From contig CM043701.1 of NCBI GenBank assembly GCA_023935145.1, forward strand, positions 68,677,317-68,741,316: a DNA stretch of 64,000 bases, in the 5' to 3' direction. The translations under genes and the position numbers were made by a program. The DNA comes from Bretschneidera sinensis. Its lineage: Eukaryota; Streptophyta; Magnoliopsida; Brassicales; Akaniaceae. The notes beneath the pieces were generated by a model, which was not told the origin of the DNA, did not search any database, and saw only the letters and a list, made by a program, of their open reading frames with translations. This document shows positions 34,151 through 44,957 of this stretch, piece by piece (the stretch's first letter is position 1; each line of letters begins with the position of its first letter).

Positions 34151-35369
34151 GACTGTCATTCAGTGTCATGTTTTCTTCTTATTCCTGTAGTCTGCCTGTC
34201 AAATAGGGAAAAATGCTACCATTTCCTGTTTGTAACATTCTTTTCATTCTGTTAGTTGAATGAGACACAGAACAGTACAAAACCAATTGGCCTATTCTGA
34301 TTTGTGAGTGAACAGGTGAATTCAAGTTAATAATTCCAAATAAACAAACTAAAATAACTAGTTTTTATTGGGTAAAATTTTGGTCCAGCTGACCATCCAT
34401 GAACTGATCGGATTAACCAACCAAAGTTAGCTTCAAACTTTATGTATTGAACAGAAGCAAAAGCCAATTCCCAAACATCTGATAAATGACTTTCCTCTAA
34501 CAGGCCATTTCCTAAAAATCGTAAGTGAAGAAGTGGTAATCCCATCAAGACCATGTTAGCACATTTTAATTACTAATTCAACAAACATACTATATAATTC
34601 AGAGAGGAAATAATATCACCCTAATTCATCTCAATATGGAAAAAGAACATTCCATCGTCACGAAACCAAACAGATTATTTGTTGTTATATACCTGACAGA
34701 AAGAAAGCAAAATAATTCAGCAACCGGCCATCACTTGTTTAAAACTTCAAACTGAATCTACTGATATGTAGTACTGAAGTAGATCGCCACGATCATTCAT
34801 CTGAGCATCAAAATTCTGAACTCCGAGACAATAGAGTAGCATTAGCAATCAATAACCCAGCAGAGTCATAGCTTCAGCAGATGCATTCAATCATAGCTGA
34901 ACCATTGCCTGCATGTTGCACTTAATCAATTCAGTACAATTCATTGACCCTGCTGTGAAAAAAAATTTACTATGATTTTTTGGAAAACATTAACAAATAA
35001 GTTGGAAAACATTTGTAACAATGCGATCATATTTACAATGATAGATTGCAGGTCACCAGGATGCTGCTTATGTCAATGGCCCCTTCAAGTGAGAATGCAG
35101 AATTTAAACAGAGCAATGAAGTCAAAATATTGCTATTCCTTCTTTCTTTCACATTCTCCTCTATCTGCCAAATGACAAAATGATGCTCAACGTCTCACAA
35201 ATACACTCCCTTGAGCAATGGCTTCCAGAAATCTAATCCTATTCAGATCACAAACCCAAACAACTCTCAACAATCCAAAACCCTAAAATCCCCAATTTTC
35301 AAGCCCAAACCCACCAAGGCTTGATTGGTACATTATTCAAATGTGTCTTACATCGATCATTATTGCAAT
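34151..35369. other. Region up to element E, with a telo-box motif
   Basis: No gene recognised. At 35278-35286 aaaccctaa is a telo box, common near transcription starts of plant translation and ribosome-biogenesis genes. Flanking sequence on the minus strand (TTTTAGGGTTTTGGATTG) looks like a plant 5' UTR. A plus-strand reading from the atg at 35219 stops after about 22 codons. Ends at the attat target site (35370-35374) of element E. Confidence 0.45.
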
Positions 35370-35374
35370 ATTAT

Positions 35375-35907
35375 TGCTGATGCCGCAAATTTAACAATGC
35401 TGACGTAGCCCTGGTGCTGATGTGGCCATGCACAATTAACAGAGGTGAACTAAAAGACCCTCGGAAGGAGGGGATGGGGGAGACCTCCGAGGGTGCTCCG
35501 ATGCTTAAGTAGAACGAGGGCTTAAGAAAGGCCGAGGCCGAGGGTTAATTATGAAGCAATTCAGGTGCTATAAGTGTGAATGAATGTTGAATTCCCATAC
35601 CTTTGCTTACTTATAGTCGTCCGAGTGGAGGTTGCCCACGTGGGGGAGGTATGGTCTTGCCCATACCGTCTCTGCTTTCAGAGGTTAGGCCTTAATCGCG
35701 TGATCAGTCGATGGCGTGTGTCAGGGGTCGTATGTTGCAGAAGGGTTAGGTCAGCTAACCATGCTTTGATGTGGCGATCATATGATTTGGCTGTTCCACA
35801 TGTGCTTAGCCATGTCATGTGGGTTAGACACGCGTCGTCTCCTCATTGGCCTTGCCAGGGTCCACGTGTTGGTGTTTCATTGGGCAAGGGTTTTTTGGGC
35901 CACATCA
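35375..35907 (-). repeat. Element E 3' LTR
   Basis: 533 bp, tgctgatg...ccacatca. Shorter than the 5' LTR mainly because it has fewer copies of an 18-bp repeat (gctgacgtggccctggt) near its left end. Confidence 0.9.
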
Positions 35908-35928
35908 CAGGCCCCCCACTTCCTCAGG
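35908..35928 (-). other. Element E polypurine tract
   Basis: Minus strand GAGGAAGTGGGGGGCCTG directly precedes the LTR start TGATGTGG. Confidence 0.75.
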
Positions 35929-36206
35929 AAGTAAAATGTGATATGTCATGGCCGAGTGTTTGGCCTTAGAGTTCTGGGTGTCCTGTCCTGGGGAAATTGC
36001 GGCTGAGGTGACACGTGGCGCGAGTCAATCCTGTATTGAATGCAACAGCAGTTTTTTGGGAAAATGGTGGCCCTTGGGAATGAGTTTCTTGCCTTTGGGA
36101 AGCGAGAAGCCGCTTGGGGGAGTGTGTGAGTGGCTTTGGGATCCTTAAGGGCCTCCTCTTTTTCTGTGCTTGCATTAAGTGCCCTTGCTGAACGTGTTTT
36201 CCCTTC

Positions 36207-36840
36207 TTATAAAAGGAGGTTTTTGTTGTCTTCACTTCAAACCAAAACGAGTTTTGTTCTTTAAGAGAGAAGAGTTGAGAGCCTTTGGCCTCGTTCCTTT
36301 ATTCCTAAGAGTCCTCATCCTCTCACCTTGGTTTTTGTGAGTTTTAACGTTTTAGAACAGGAATCCCAGGGCTCGGAGTCCTACCAGGCAGCTGTGGTCC
36401 TGGAGAGGGGGAGGCCAACAGTTCCTTGAGGAATTTATGGAAGCCAAGAGGAAGGTCGAGGCCATGTATCTGGGGATGGACTTCTCGGGTCTTGATTTAT
36501 TGAAGTCCAAGGAGGAGGATGATGAGCAGCCTACTTTGGAGGGGGGGAGCAGCCAAAGGAGCAAGGACCTCATCTAGATTCCGAGCGAGAGCAACTGGTA
36601 GGGTGAGAAGAACATCTAGGCATAGGGCGGCTTGTCGTAGGGGAGGAACATCCAGGTTCAGGATGAGAGGAGAGCCTCAAGACATAGAGGCTGAGGCACC
36701 TCCTGTCTTGGACTAGAATTGTTGGTTTTTTCTTTGCACTTCGAGGTTGTTAGGGTCGCGTCTTCTTTGTACTTCGAGGTCATTAGGTTTTTTATTGTAA
36801 CCTTTTGATAAGTTAATAAAAAAGCCCTTCCTTCAAACTT
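36207..36840 (+). pseudogene. Element E antisense unit 1 (short)
   Basis: Plus-strand segment opposite to gag-pol. TATA box ttataaaagg at 36207-36216, then a leader without ATG. A frame near 36437-36579 reads MEAKRKVEAMYLGMDFSGLD and ends after SKEEDDEQPTLEGGSS. This matches the position and style of the C-terminus of unit 2 (FFPEVNFSSLDLGALSRELG). A tail (ttgtaaccttttgataagt, then taataaaaaag, about 36797-36826) resembles the 3' end of unit 2. It looks like an internally deleted copy of the unit at 38616-41480. Confidence 0.5.
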
Positions 36841-36937
36841 TGCTTTCCATATAATATTTTCTTGCTTTTATACTTAGTCGTCTCTTTTTTTATTTATTTT
36901 TTTTTAGAAACAAGACGAGACCTCGGGCTTGAGGAGT

Positions 36938-38285
36938 CTAGGCCGAGCATATGCGAAGCAGTTCATAAGCTCAGACTTGGAGAAATTAGGTCGAGCATAT
37001 GCAAAGCAGTTCATATGCTCGGACTTGGAGAGATCAGGCCAAGCGTATGCAAAGTAGATCATACGTTCAGACTTAGAGAAATAAGGCCGAGCATCTACAA
37101 AGCAGTTCATATGCTCGAACTTGGAGAAATTAGGCCGAGCAGTTCATATGCTCGGACTTGGAGAAATCAGGCCGAGCGTATGCAAAGTAGTTCAAATGCT
37201 CGGACTTGGAGAAATCAGGCCAAGTGCATGCAAAGCAGTTCATACGCTCGGACTTTGAGAAACTAGGCCGAGTGTATGACAAGCAGCTCATACGCTCAGA
37301 CTTGGAGAAATCAGACCGAGCGTATGACAAGCAGTTCATACGCTTGGACTTGGAGAAATCAGGCCGAACAGTTTATATGCTCGGACTTGGAAAAATCAGG
37401 TCGAGTGTATGCAAAGCAGTTCATTCGCTCAGACTTGGAGAAATCAAGCCGAGCGTATGACAAGCAGCTCATACACTCAGACTTGGAGAAATCAGGCCGA
37501 GTGTATGACAAGTAGCTCATACACTCAAACGTAGAGAAATCTGAACGAGCGTATGAGAAACAGCTCATACGCTTGGACTTGGAGAAACTAGGCCGAGCAT
37601 ATGCAAAGCAGTTCATGCTCTCGAACTTGATGAAATCAGGCCGAGCATATGACAAGCAGCTTATACGCTCGGACTTGGAGAAATCAGACTGCAACTCATA
37701 TGCTTAGACTTAGAGAATTCAGGCCTAGTGTATGACAAGCAGCTCATACGCTCGGACTTGGAGACATCAGGCCGAGCGTATGCAAAGCAGTCCATACACT
37801 AGGACTTGGAGAAATCAAGCCGAGCGTATGCAAAGTAGTTCATACGCTCGGACTTGGAGAAACTAGGCCGAGCGTATGCAAAACAGTTCATACGCTCAGA
37901 CTTGGAGAAATCAGGCCGAGTGAATGACAAGCAGCTCATACGCTCGGACTTGAAAAAATTAGGCCGAGCGTATGACAAGCAGCTCATACGCTTAGACTTG
38001 GAGAATTTTGGTCAAACGTGTGGAAAGCAGCTCATACACTCGGACTTAGAGAGATTAGGCCGAGAGTATGCAAAGCAGCTTATACGCTCAGACTTAGAAA
38101 AATCAGGCCAAGCGTATGACGAGCAGCTCATATGCTCGGACTTGGAGAAATCAAGCCAAGCAGTTCATACGCTCGGACTTGGAGAAATCAGGTCGAGCGT
38201 ATGCAAAGCAATTCATTTGCTCGGACTTGAAGAAATCAAGCCAAGCATATGTAAAGCAGTTCATACGCTCGGACTTGGAGAAACT
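36938..38285. repeat. Hairpin minisatellite: about 29 units of 48 bp
   Basis: Each 48-bp unit contains a 10-bp inverted repeat CGAGCGTATG - 10-nt loop - CATACGCTCG, followed by an 18-bp spacer (gacttggagaaatcaggc). Arms vary together in some units: CATATG-type at 36992-37021, GTGTATG/CATACAC at 37499-37526, GCGTATG/CATACGC in many. Four units are 35 bp, having lost 13 bp of the left arm between AGC repeats. The period is a multiple of three, so both strands are open for long stretches and encode 16-residue repeats, but no start, family or bias argues for a real protein. Confidence 0.9.
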
Positions 38286-38615
38286 TAGATCATGGACCTT
38301 CTCATATGTTTCTTTGCTTTGGTTCTACGCATCCTCCATCATCTTGGGCCCATGGGCTTTTTTGTCTTGGGCCCATGAGCTTCTGCTTTTCTTTGTGCCC
38401 ATAGGCATCTTTGTTTTGGGCCCATGGGCCTTTGGGAGGTGTAATAAATGATGACGACTATTTTTTAAATGGTGGCGCTTCAGGCATAATGAAGGTCACA
38501 CTTTTATGACAGTTGGCACTTTGGGGAGAAGGAACGGTGTGTGGGTGACAACAAAGGTCGCGCCCTTTTATTTGGAGGCTTGAATTAATGTTTATCGTTT
38601 CTGTTGCCCCAACCT

Positions 38616-38624
38616 CTATAAAAG
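38616..38624 (+). promoter_or_regulatory. TATA box of antisense unit 2
   Basis: ctataaaag, followed by a pyrimidine-rich leader and an ATG at 38751 in good context (taccatgtctg). Similar layout to unit 1. Confidence 0.55.
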
Positions 38625-38750
38625 AGGATCCATCCTCATTTTCTTCCTCACTTGCACTTAAAGATCTTTGATAGCACACAGTTAGATAAATTTCTTGAGA
38701 GCGCTCGGTTTTCTTAAGAAGTCACTCAAAACAATTTCTTGGTGAGTACC

Positions 38751-41376
38751 ATGTCTGATGATAGTGAGCTTAGCATAAATCTTTCAAGGGAGTTGGAGGA
38801 AGTGATGGGGTCTCTTCCTTAGAGGCTGTCTCTCGGGATGACACCCTAGCCCTCGTCCCTTACGTACTCGAGGGAGATGATAGAGAAAGTGAGGAGAGAG
38901 AATCTCCTAGGGAGGACGTTGATAGAGTGTTCTTGGGCAAAAAAAAGGATGGCATGGAGGCAGAGAGGGAAGAGTGGATGTTTAAGACGAACTTCATCTC
39001 GAATGTGGTGGAGGAGGCTGAACTCGTGGGGATGAGAATAAAGTACAGGATCCCCATGGAGTACCACCTGAGGGCACCAGAGGGTGGGGAAAGGGCATGC
39101 GATGCCCTTCCAGACAACCTATCTTTCTAGCTGTGCGTTTACGAATAGCAGTTAAAGGCAGGGCTTAGGTTCCCCCACCACCCGTCCCTCTGCTTAGTGC
39201 TCAGACACTTTGGTATAGCGTTGAGTCAGCTGGTGCCCAACTCAATTCGGATGATCCTTGCATTTATTGTCGTGTGTCAAGAGGTGGGTGGGGTGATAAA
39301 CATTAATATGTTCAAAGCCCACTTTCAGATAGCCCGACTTAGGCAAACCGGGTGGGTCGTAGTAAGCTCGAGGGCTCGAAATAGCGTTTTGAAGAAGAAG
39401 CCCTCTTCCATAAAGAGTACTGAGAGCTTCGATGTCCCTCTCGATTGGAGCTTGGACCGTGCTAGCAAGTGCAAGAAGCCGTACCTCTTGCACCGAGAGC
39501 AAGAGAAGTTGAAGGCTATGCTGGCCGCGCCTTTGGATATCGAGGTGCTTGGAGATAACGAAGAACTCCATAGGCACAACCTCTGCTCTCTCAGCCTTCC
39601 ACCGAACCTCGAGCACGGTAGCCCTTAGCCTTTTAGTTTGTTAAAATTTGATTATCATTTCCAAGTTTCTAATGCCCTTCTTTTATGCAGAGATGGAGAT
39701 AGTTGCCCAGGTAAGGGAGATGATGGAGATAGTGAGGAGAGAGAATCTCCTAGGGAGGACATTGATAGAGCGTTCTTGGGAAAAAGAAAGGATGGCACGG
39801 AGGCAGAGAGGGAAAAGTGGATGTTCGAGGCAAACTTCATCTCGAGTATGGTGGAATAGGCTGAACTCGTGGGGATGAGAATAAAGTACAGGATCCCCAT
39901 GGAGTACCACCTGAGGGCACCAAAGGGTGGGGAGAAGGCATGCGATGCCCTTCTAAACAACCTGTCTTTCTAGCTGTGCGTTCACGAATAGCAGTTAAAG
40001 GCAGGGCTTAGGTTCCCCCTCCACCCTCCCTCTGCTTAGTGCTCAGACACTTTGGTATCGCGCTGAGTCAGTGGTGCCCAACTCAATCCGGTTAATCCTG
40101 GAATTTATTGCCGTGTGTTAGGAGGTGGGTAGGGTGATGAACATTAATATGTTCGAAGCCCACTTTTAGATAGCCCGACTTAGGCAAACCGGGTGGATCG
40201 TAGTAAGCTCGAGGGCTCGAAAGAGCATTTTGAAAAAAAAGCCCTCTTCCATAAGGAGTGTTGAGAGCTTCGATGTCCCCCTCGATTGGAGCTTGGACCG
40301 TGCTGACAAGTGCAAGAAGTCGCACTTCTTGCACCCAGAGCAAGAGAAGTTGAAGGCTATGCTGGTCGCACCCTTGGATATCGAGGTGCTTGGAGATAAC
40401 GAAGAACTCCACAGGCACAGCCTCTGCTTTCTCAGCCTTCCACCGAACCTCGAGCACGGTAGCCCTTAGCCTTTTAGTTTGTTAAAATTTGATTATCATT
40501 TCCAAGTTTCTAATGCCCTTCTTTTGTGCAGAAATGGAGATAGTTGCCCAGGCAAGGGAGAGGGCCAGGCGCATTGCCCGGGAAAAGAAGAGGGTCGCTG
40601 AGGCAAGTAACTCTGCCCAAGAGTAAAAGAAGAAGGCCCGAGCTTTAACCTTGGTGCCCATCTTTGTGGAGAGCCCTCTGAGGCCTCCCGTTTCTAAAGC
40701 GGCGCCCATCCTGCTGTGTCGACCCCTACCCCGAGTCGCTTGTGAACATCTTATCACTGGGATCCTTCCCGGGATATGTTGGAGCTCTCTAAGAAGCCTT
40801 TTGAAGGCCTTTTTTCGGCCATGGAGGTCGTGGCCTCTCAGGTATGGTTTCTTTCCCTCTCCTTTGATTTTTTAGTTGTTTTCTTTTCATATTCCAACTG
40901 TAATTCACAAGGCCACTTTTTTGTCACAGGCCGGAGTCATTGCGAGGGTCCTCGCTCGGCGTAGCGTTGACATGGTTGATCACTTGGTGAAGGCCGAGAA
41001 AAAGCTAAATGAGACCAGGGAGGTCACCCGGGCCTTGTCCACAGCCCTTGAGGTGGCTGAGAAGGCCAAGGACACGACAGTTATGGAGAGGGACCACCAT
41101 CGCCAGGCTGAAGAGGCCCTGAAGAAGGAGAATGGTCTGCTGAAGGCCGAGATGGAGGAGGTCCGTCGCTAGGCTATTGAGAGGGAGGAGGCTGGTGCTA
41201 AATTCTTGGCGGGCTTCAACGAAGCCAAGGGGAGGGCTGAGTCCTTCTTCCCGGAGGTTAACTTTTCCAGCCTTGACCTGGGGGCCCTCTCAAGGGAGTT
41301 GGGCACTACTGCTGTTGGTGGGGACGCGGAGGACACCGCTATAGCTGGTGTCCAGGAGGCCCCTACTTCTTAGGAT
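38751..41376 (+). pseudogene. Element E antisense unit 2: 'putative gypsy type transposon' protein
   Basis: Multi-exon plus-strand gene inside a minus-strand retrotransposon. The main part (from about 38870) reads KYRIPMEYHLRAPEGGERAC ... QLKAGLRFP ... LRHFGIALSQLVPNSIRMIL ... FIVVCQEVG ... FDVPLDWS. This is the pattern of the plant 'putative gypsy type transposon' family (Transposase_28, from memory). Introns with GT-AG ends are visible at 39618-39690, 40459-40531 and 40842-40929. The last exon (40930-41376) is a long coiled coil (KAEKKLNETREVTRALSTA, HRQAEEALKKENGLLKAEM) ending SSLDLGALSREL and a stop. TAG stops at 38818, 39128, 39140 and in the second copy break it. Such antisense ORFs are known from Tat-lineage elements; their function is unknown. 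Confidence 0.65.
38872..40555 (+). repeat. Tandem duplication (about 842 bp) inside antisense unit 2
   Basis: 38872-39714 and 39715-40555 are near-identical, including the 73-bp intron. Breakpoints share gggaga(tga). The 843-bp period is a multiple of three, so the frame passes through the junction. Both copies share the TAG stops after LSF and after the CV(Y/H)E word, so these stops predate the duplication. Confidence 0.9.
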
Positions 41377-41519
41377 AGATTTTCTTTTTGTCTTTTGTAT
41401 CCAAGGTCGGTAGCGCCTAATTTTGTACCTTTGTTAAGTTAATGAAATTTTGAACTTTTTCCTTGAAATTTGAGCTTTATTATTCATTTACTTTCTGCTA
41501 TTACATTTCACTGATAAAA

Positions 41520-42740
41520 TTTGCGAAGATTTTTTGTGTTCCAAGTACGAGGGATTGGCTTGCCACCTAATTCTTCGAGTTCAAAAGTGCCCATCCAGCA
41601 AACTCTTCGAATTCTGTATAGGCCTTTCCAATTCAGAACGAGCTTTCTCGTGTGCCAAGGATGAGATACTTCATTTTTTCGAAGGACGAGGTCGTGGAGC
41701 TTGAACTTCCTGTTTCGAACTTGGAAGCTATAATATCGGGCTGTCCTTTGCTAGTATCCAGCTAAACAGATTTGTGCTCTGTCTCGGACTTCGTCAAACA
41801 AAATCGCATTCATCAGCAATCCTTCCTCATTGTTACTTGGTTTAAAGCGTTTCACGCGCATCAATGGTACTCCGATTTTGAGGGGAATGACGGCTTTCGA
41901 ACCATACGTCATGAAGAATAGGGCTTCTCCTGTTGGCGTTCGTACGGTTTTCCGATAAGCCCACTGAACATTTAGGAGCTGGTCAGCCCATTGCCTATCC
42001 ACTTCGTCGAGTCTTTTTTTGATTACTTGGAGAAGGGTTCTGTTGGTAACTTCGGCCTAACCATTGGCCTACGGATATCCAGTGGACGAGAATCGATGCT
42101 CAATGTGGAGATCTTCACAGAATGTTTTAAACCGGGAGCTATCGAATTGCTTTCCGTTGTCGGTGACCAACACCCAAGGAATCCTGAATCAACACACGAT
42201 CGATTTCCAAACGAATTTTCGGGTTTGGTGATCTGTGATGCTGGCCAGCGGATTTGCTTTGACCCACTTGGGGAAGTAATCAATGGTTATGATAAAGTAT
42301 TTTTTTTACCCAGAGTTCTTGGTGAACGGACCAAGGATGTCCATCCCCCACATAGCAAAGGGCAGAGGGCTGGTGATCGAGGTGAGGGGATTAACGGGCT
42401 GGTGCGGCACTAGAGAGTACTGTTGATAGTTCCTGCATTTCTTGACAAAATCGGCTACATCTTCTTTCATCTTAGGCCAGTAATACCCTTGGCAAAGAAT
42501 CTTGAAGGCTAGAGCTCTATCTCCCAGGTGACTTCCACATATACCTTCGTGGACCTCTTAGAGAGCATAATCGGTCTCAACAGGGTTGAGGCACCTCAAG
42601 TAAGGTATAGTCAAAGCCCTCTTATACAGCTGTCCATCTATGACTGTGTATCGAGAGGCTCGTGAGATTAGCTTTCTGGCATCGCTTTTCTGCTTAGGGA
42701 CTTCTCCGTTCCTCAAATACCGGAGGATCGGGTCCATCTA
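41520..42740 (-). pseudogene. Element E integrase
   Basis: Minus strand, right to left: zinc-binding domain (VHEGICGSHLGDRALAFKI, FVKKCRNY, second Cys of the HHCC motif lost), then a core with GMDILGPFTKNSG (first Asp), VLVTDNGKQFDS (second Asp) and AEVTNRTLLQVIKKRL (Glu). All three catalytic residues remain. C-terminal part WADQLLNVQWAYRKTVRTPT and the DNA-binding tail KGLYRIRRVC follow. Stops lie near 41750, 42058, 42068, 42195 and 42340. Confidence 0.75.
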
Positions 42741-42743
42741 CGT

Positions 42744-43298
42744 TTATTCTTCTACTACTGGCAAGACTGGGGCTTCGTTTATGCTGGGAGCGGAGAGGGT
42801 TTCCAAATAGAGAGCTCGAGTTGGTTCTAAGTGCCGGGATGAGGCCAGGCTGGCCAGAGCATTTGCTTTGGAGTTTTCGACCAGCGGAATTTGAGTTATT
42901 TGGAAAGTCTTGAACTTTACGGCGAGCTTTTTTACCTTTTGGAGATATTGGACGAGTTTCTCTCCCCGAGCCTCGAATTCCCCCATCACTTGACTTACTA
43001 CTAGCTGTTAGTTGTTGAACATGTCCAGTGCCTTAGCGGCCAATGCTTTGGCCAATCTTAGGCCAACCAATAAGGCTTCGTACTCTGCCTCATTGTTAGA
43101 AGTCTTGAATTCAAACCTTAAGGCGTACTCGACCATGAAGCCTTCGGGGCTACGGAGGATGAGTCCCTCTCCGCTTCCCATTGTATTTGAAGATCCATCT
43201 ACATGGAAAGTCCAACTCATAAGTGGTCCATCGGGCTCTGTTTCTGTTACTTCACCTGAATTTGCAGATAGTGTCATCTCAACAATGAAATGGGCCAA
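42744..43298 (-). pseudogene. Element E second RNase H-like domain
   Basis: After the normal RNase H comes SWTFHVDGSSNTMGSGEGLI, NNEAEYEALLVGLRLAKALA, MFNN-stop-QLVVSQV and GEFEARGEKLVQYLQKVKKL. This is the extra (archaeal-type) RNase H that marks the Tat lineage. The first Asp and the Glu are present. The third site, normally DSQLVV, reads N-stop-QLVV, so it is inactive. Confidence 0.8.
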
Positions 43299-44410
43299 GG
43301 CTTGGCCCTTTATCGCCTTTCATGGATGGTATCAGATATCGGATTCTCCTAGTTCTATCGCCCACTTTACCATTCTTCCAGAAATACAGCCGGAGTTTTC
43401 GTGCCGCTATCACGAGAGCATAAGCCATCTTCTCAATAGGGGGATACTTTACTTCTACTTTATGGAGGATTCTACTGACATAGTAGATGGGTCTCTGAAT
43501 GCCTTCTTTTTCTTGGATCAGGACAGAGGCTACAGTGTCTTGCCCAGCTGATAAGTACAAAAACAGCTCTTCACCCGGGAGCGGTTTGGTTAAAAGCGAA
43601 GGCAAGCTTAGATACTTTTTTAACCCTTCAAATGCCTATTGGCAGTCTTCTGTCCAAGAAAAGTCTTTCGCCTTCCTGATGGCCTTGAAAAAAGGTAGGC
43701 ATCTCTCCGCAGACTTGGACATGAAGCGACTTAGGGTGGCGATTCTCCCAGTGAGCCGTTGTACTTCTTTCACGGACCTAGGGGAGGCCATATCAAGGAT
43801 GACCTTTATCTTCTCTGTGTTGACTTCTATTCCCCTTTGGGTGACCATGAACCCCAGGAATTTTCCTCCTGTCACATCAAATACACACATCGTAGGATTC
43901 AGTCTCATATTATGCTTGCGTAGGACCTCGAATGCTTCCTCTAAGTCAGAACTGTGATTCTGTGCCTCCGTACTTTTGACTAGCATATCATCCACGTAGA
44001 CCTCCATGTTTTGCCCGATATGCCCTTTGAAGATTTTGTTTACCAGTCTTTGATAGGTCACGCCGACATTCTTGAGCCCGAAAGGCATAACCTTATAGTA
44101 ATACAGCCCTTAGTCGGTGATAAAGGCAGTCTTGTTCTGATCTGGTTCATACATGAAAATTTGGTTATAGCCGGAGTACGTGTCCATAAAAGAGAAGAGT
44201 TCATGCCTCGAAGTGGCGTCCACCAGCTGATCGACTCGTGGGAGGGGAAAGTTATCCTTTAGACATGCTTTGTGTAGGTTGGTGAATTCAATGCAGATCC
44301 GTCATTTACCATTGGTCTTTCGGACCATCACTACGTTGGACACCCACTCGGGGTATTTTGCCTCTCAGATGAAGCCATCCTCAAGCAGCTTATCTACCTC
44401 AGCATTGAGA
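43299..44410 (-). pseudogene. Element E reverse transcriptase and RNase H
   Basis: RT from about 44400: EVDKLLEDGFI with a stop, EWVSNVVMVRKTNGK, DNFPLPRVDQLVDATS, YSGYNQIFM, then MPFGLKNVGVTYQRLVNKIF and the catalytic EVYVDDMLVKS (43987-43998). LTGRIATLSRFMSKSAERCL marks the connection. RNase H at 43605-43420 (LYLSAGQDTVASVLIQEKEG, HKVEVKYPPIEKMAYALVIA) is fairly complete. Stops lie at about 44117, 44306 and 44365, and a frameshift near 43606-43636. Confidence 0.8.
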
Positions 44411-44954
44411 GGCCCTCTTATCACCCCTGATCATTCCCACCCCCTCACTGGTGGGAAACTTAACTTTCAGATGGTACGTGGAGACAATGGCTTTTAGCTT
44501 GTTGAGGGTAGGTCGTCCGAGGATCATGTTGTAAGAGGAGGGTTGCTTTACTACCAAGAAAGTGGTCTGCACAGTGGATGTCTGCGATGCTGTCCCTGCC
44601 GTAACAGGGAGGATTATGCTTCCCTTGGTGAAGACTGGAGATCTGCCAAAGCCATAGAAGGGGGCCAGGTCGGCTCCAAACACTCATCCTTTAGCTCCAT
44701 GCGCTGGAAGGTGTCATAGAATAATATATCCATCGAACTTTCGTTGCCAATTAAAACACATCGTACTTCATGATTGCCCACAAGGAGGGAGACTACTACT
44801 GCATCATCATGAGGAGTTTGTACATCTTCAAAGTCGTCTTCCGTGAAGGAGATCACTAGCCCCGACTTTCTTCGCTTATGAGGTCTGTCGACAGAGGACA
44901 CGGTTCTGGCGTACCCATTACTGCTTTACCTCAAGCTCCCACCGACAGTAGGGC
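44411..44954 (-). pseudogene. Element E protease and gag C-terminus, left of element F
   Basis: The minus strand reads VVSLLVGNHEVRCVLIGNES then SMDILFYDTF. The usual active site is VLIDNGSS; here Asp is Gly and Gly is Glu, so the protease is dead. A frameshift near 44650-44680 separates it from FTKGSIILPVTAG, QPSSYNMILGRPTLNKLKAI and GVGMIRGDKRASQC. The most upstream part (about 44940) shows a TVGGS-like word typical of the gag end. Element F begins at 44958. Confidence 0.75.
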
Positions 44955-44957
44955 CTC

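Noticed and set aside
31474..35369. A complete multi-exon host gene spanning this interval
   Set aside because: Only the first ORF has protein-like character. I could not find further exons or splice sites with matching frames.
36938..38285. Regular direct repeats resembling a CRISPR array
   Set aside because: Units have no unique spacers, the whole 48 bp repeats, and the context is plant nuclear DNA inside a retrotransposon.
36862..38451. Overlapping long ORFs on both strands (16-residue repeats such as KQFIRSDLEKSG)
   Set aside because: They come from a 48-bp period divisible by three. No start context, family or codon bias supports a protein.
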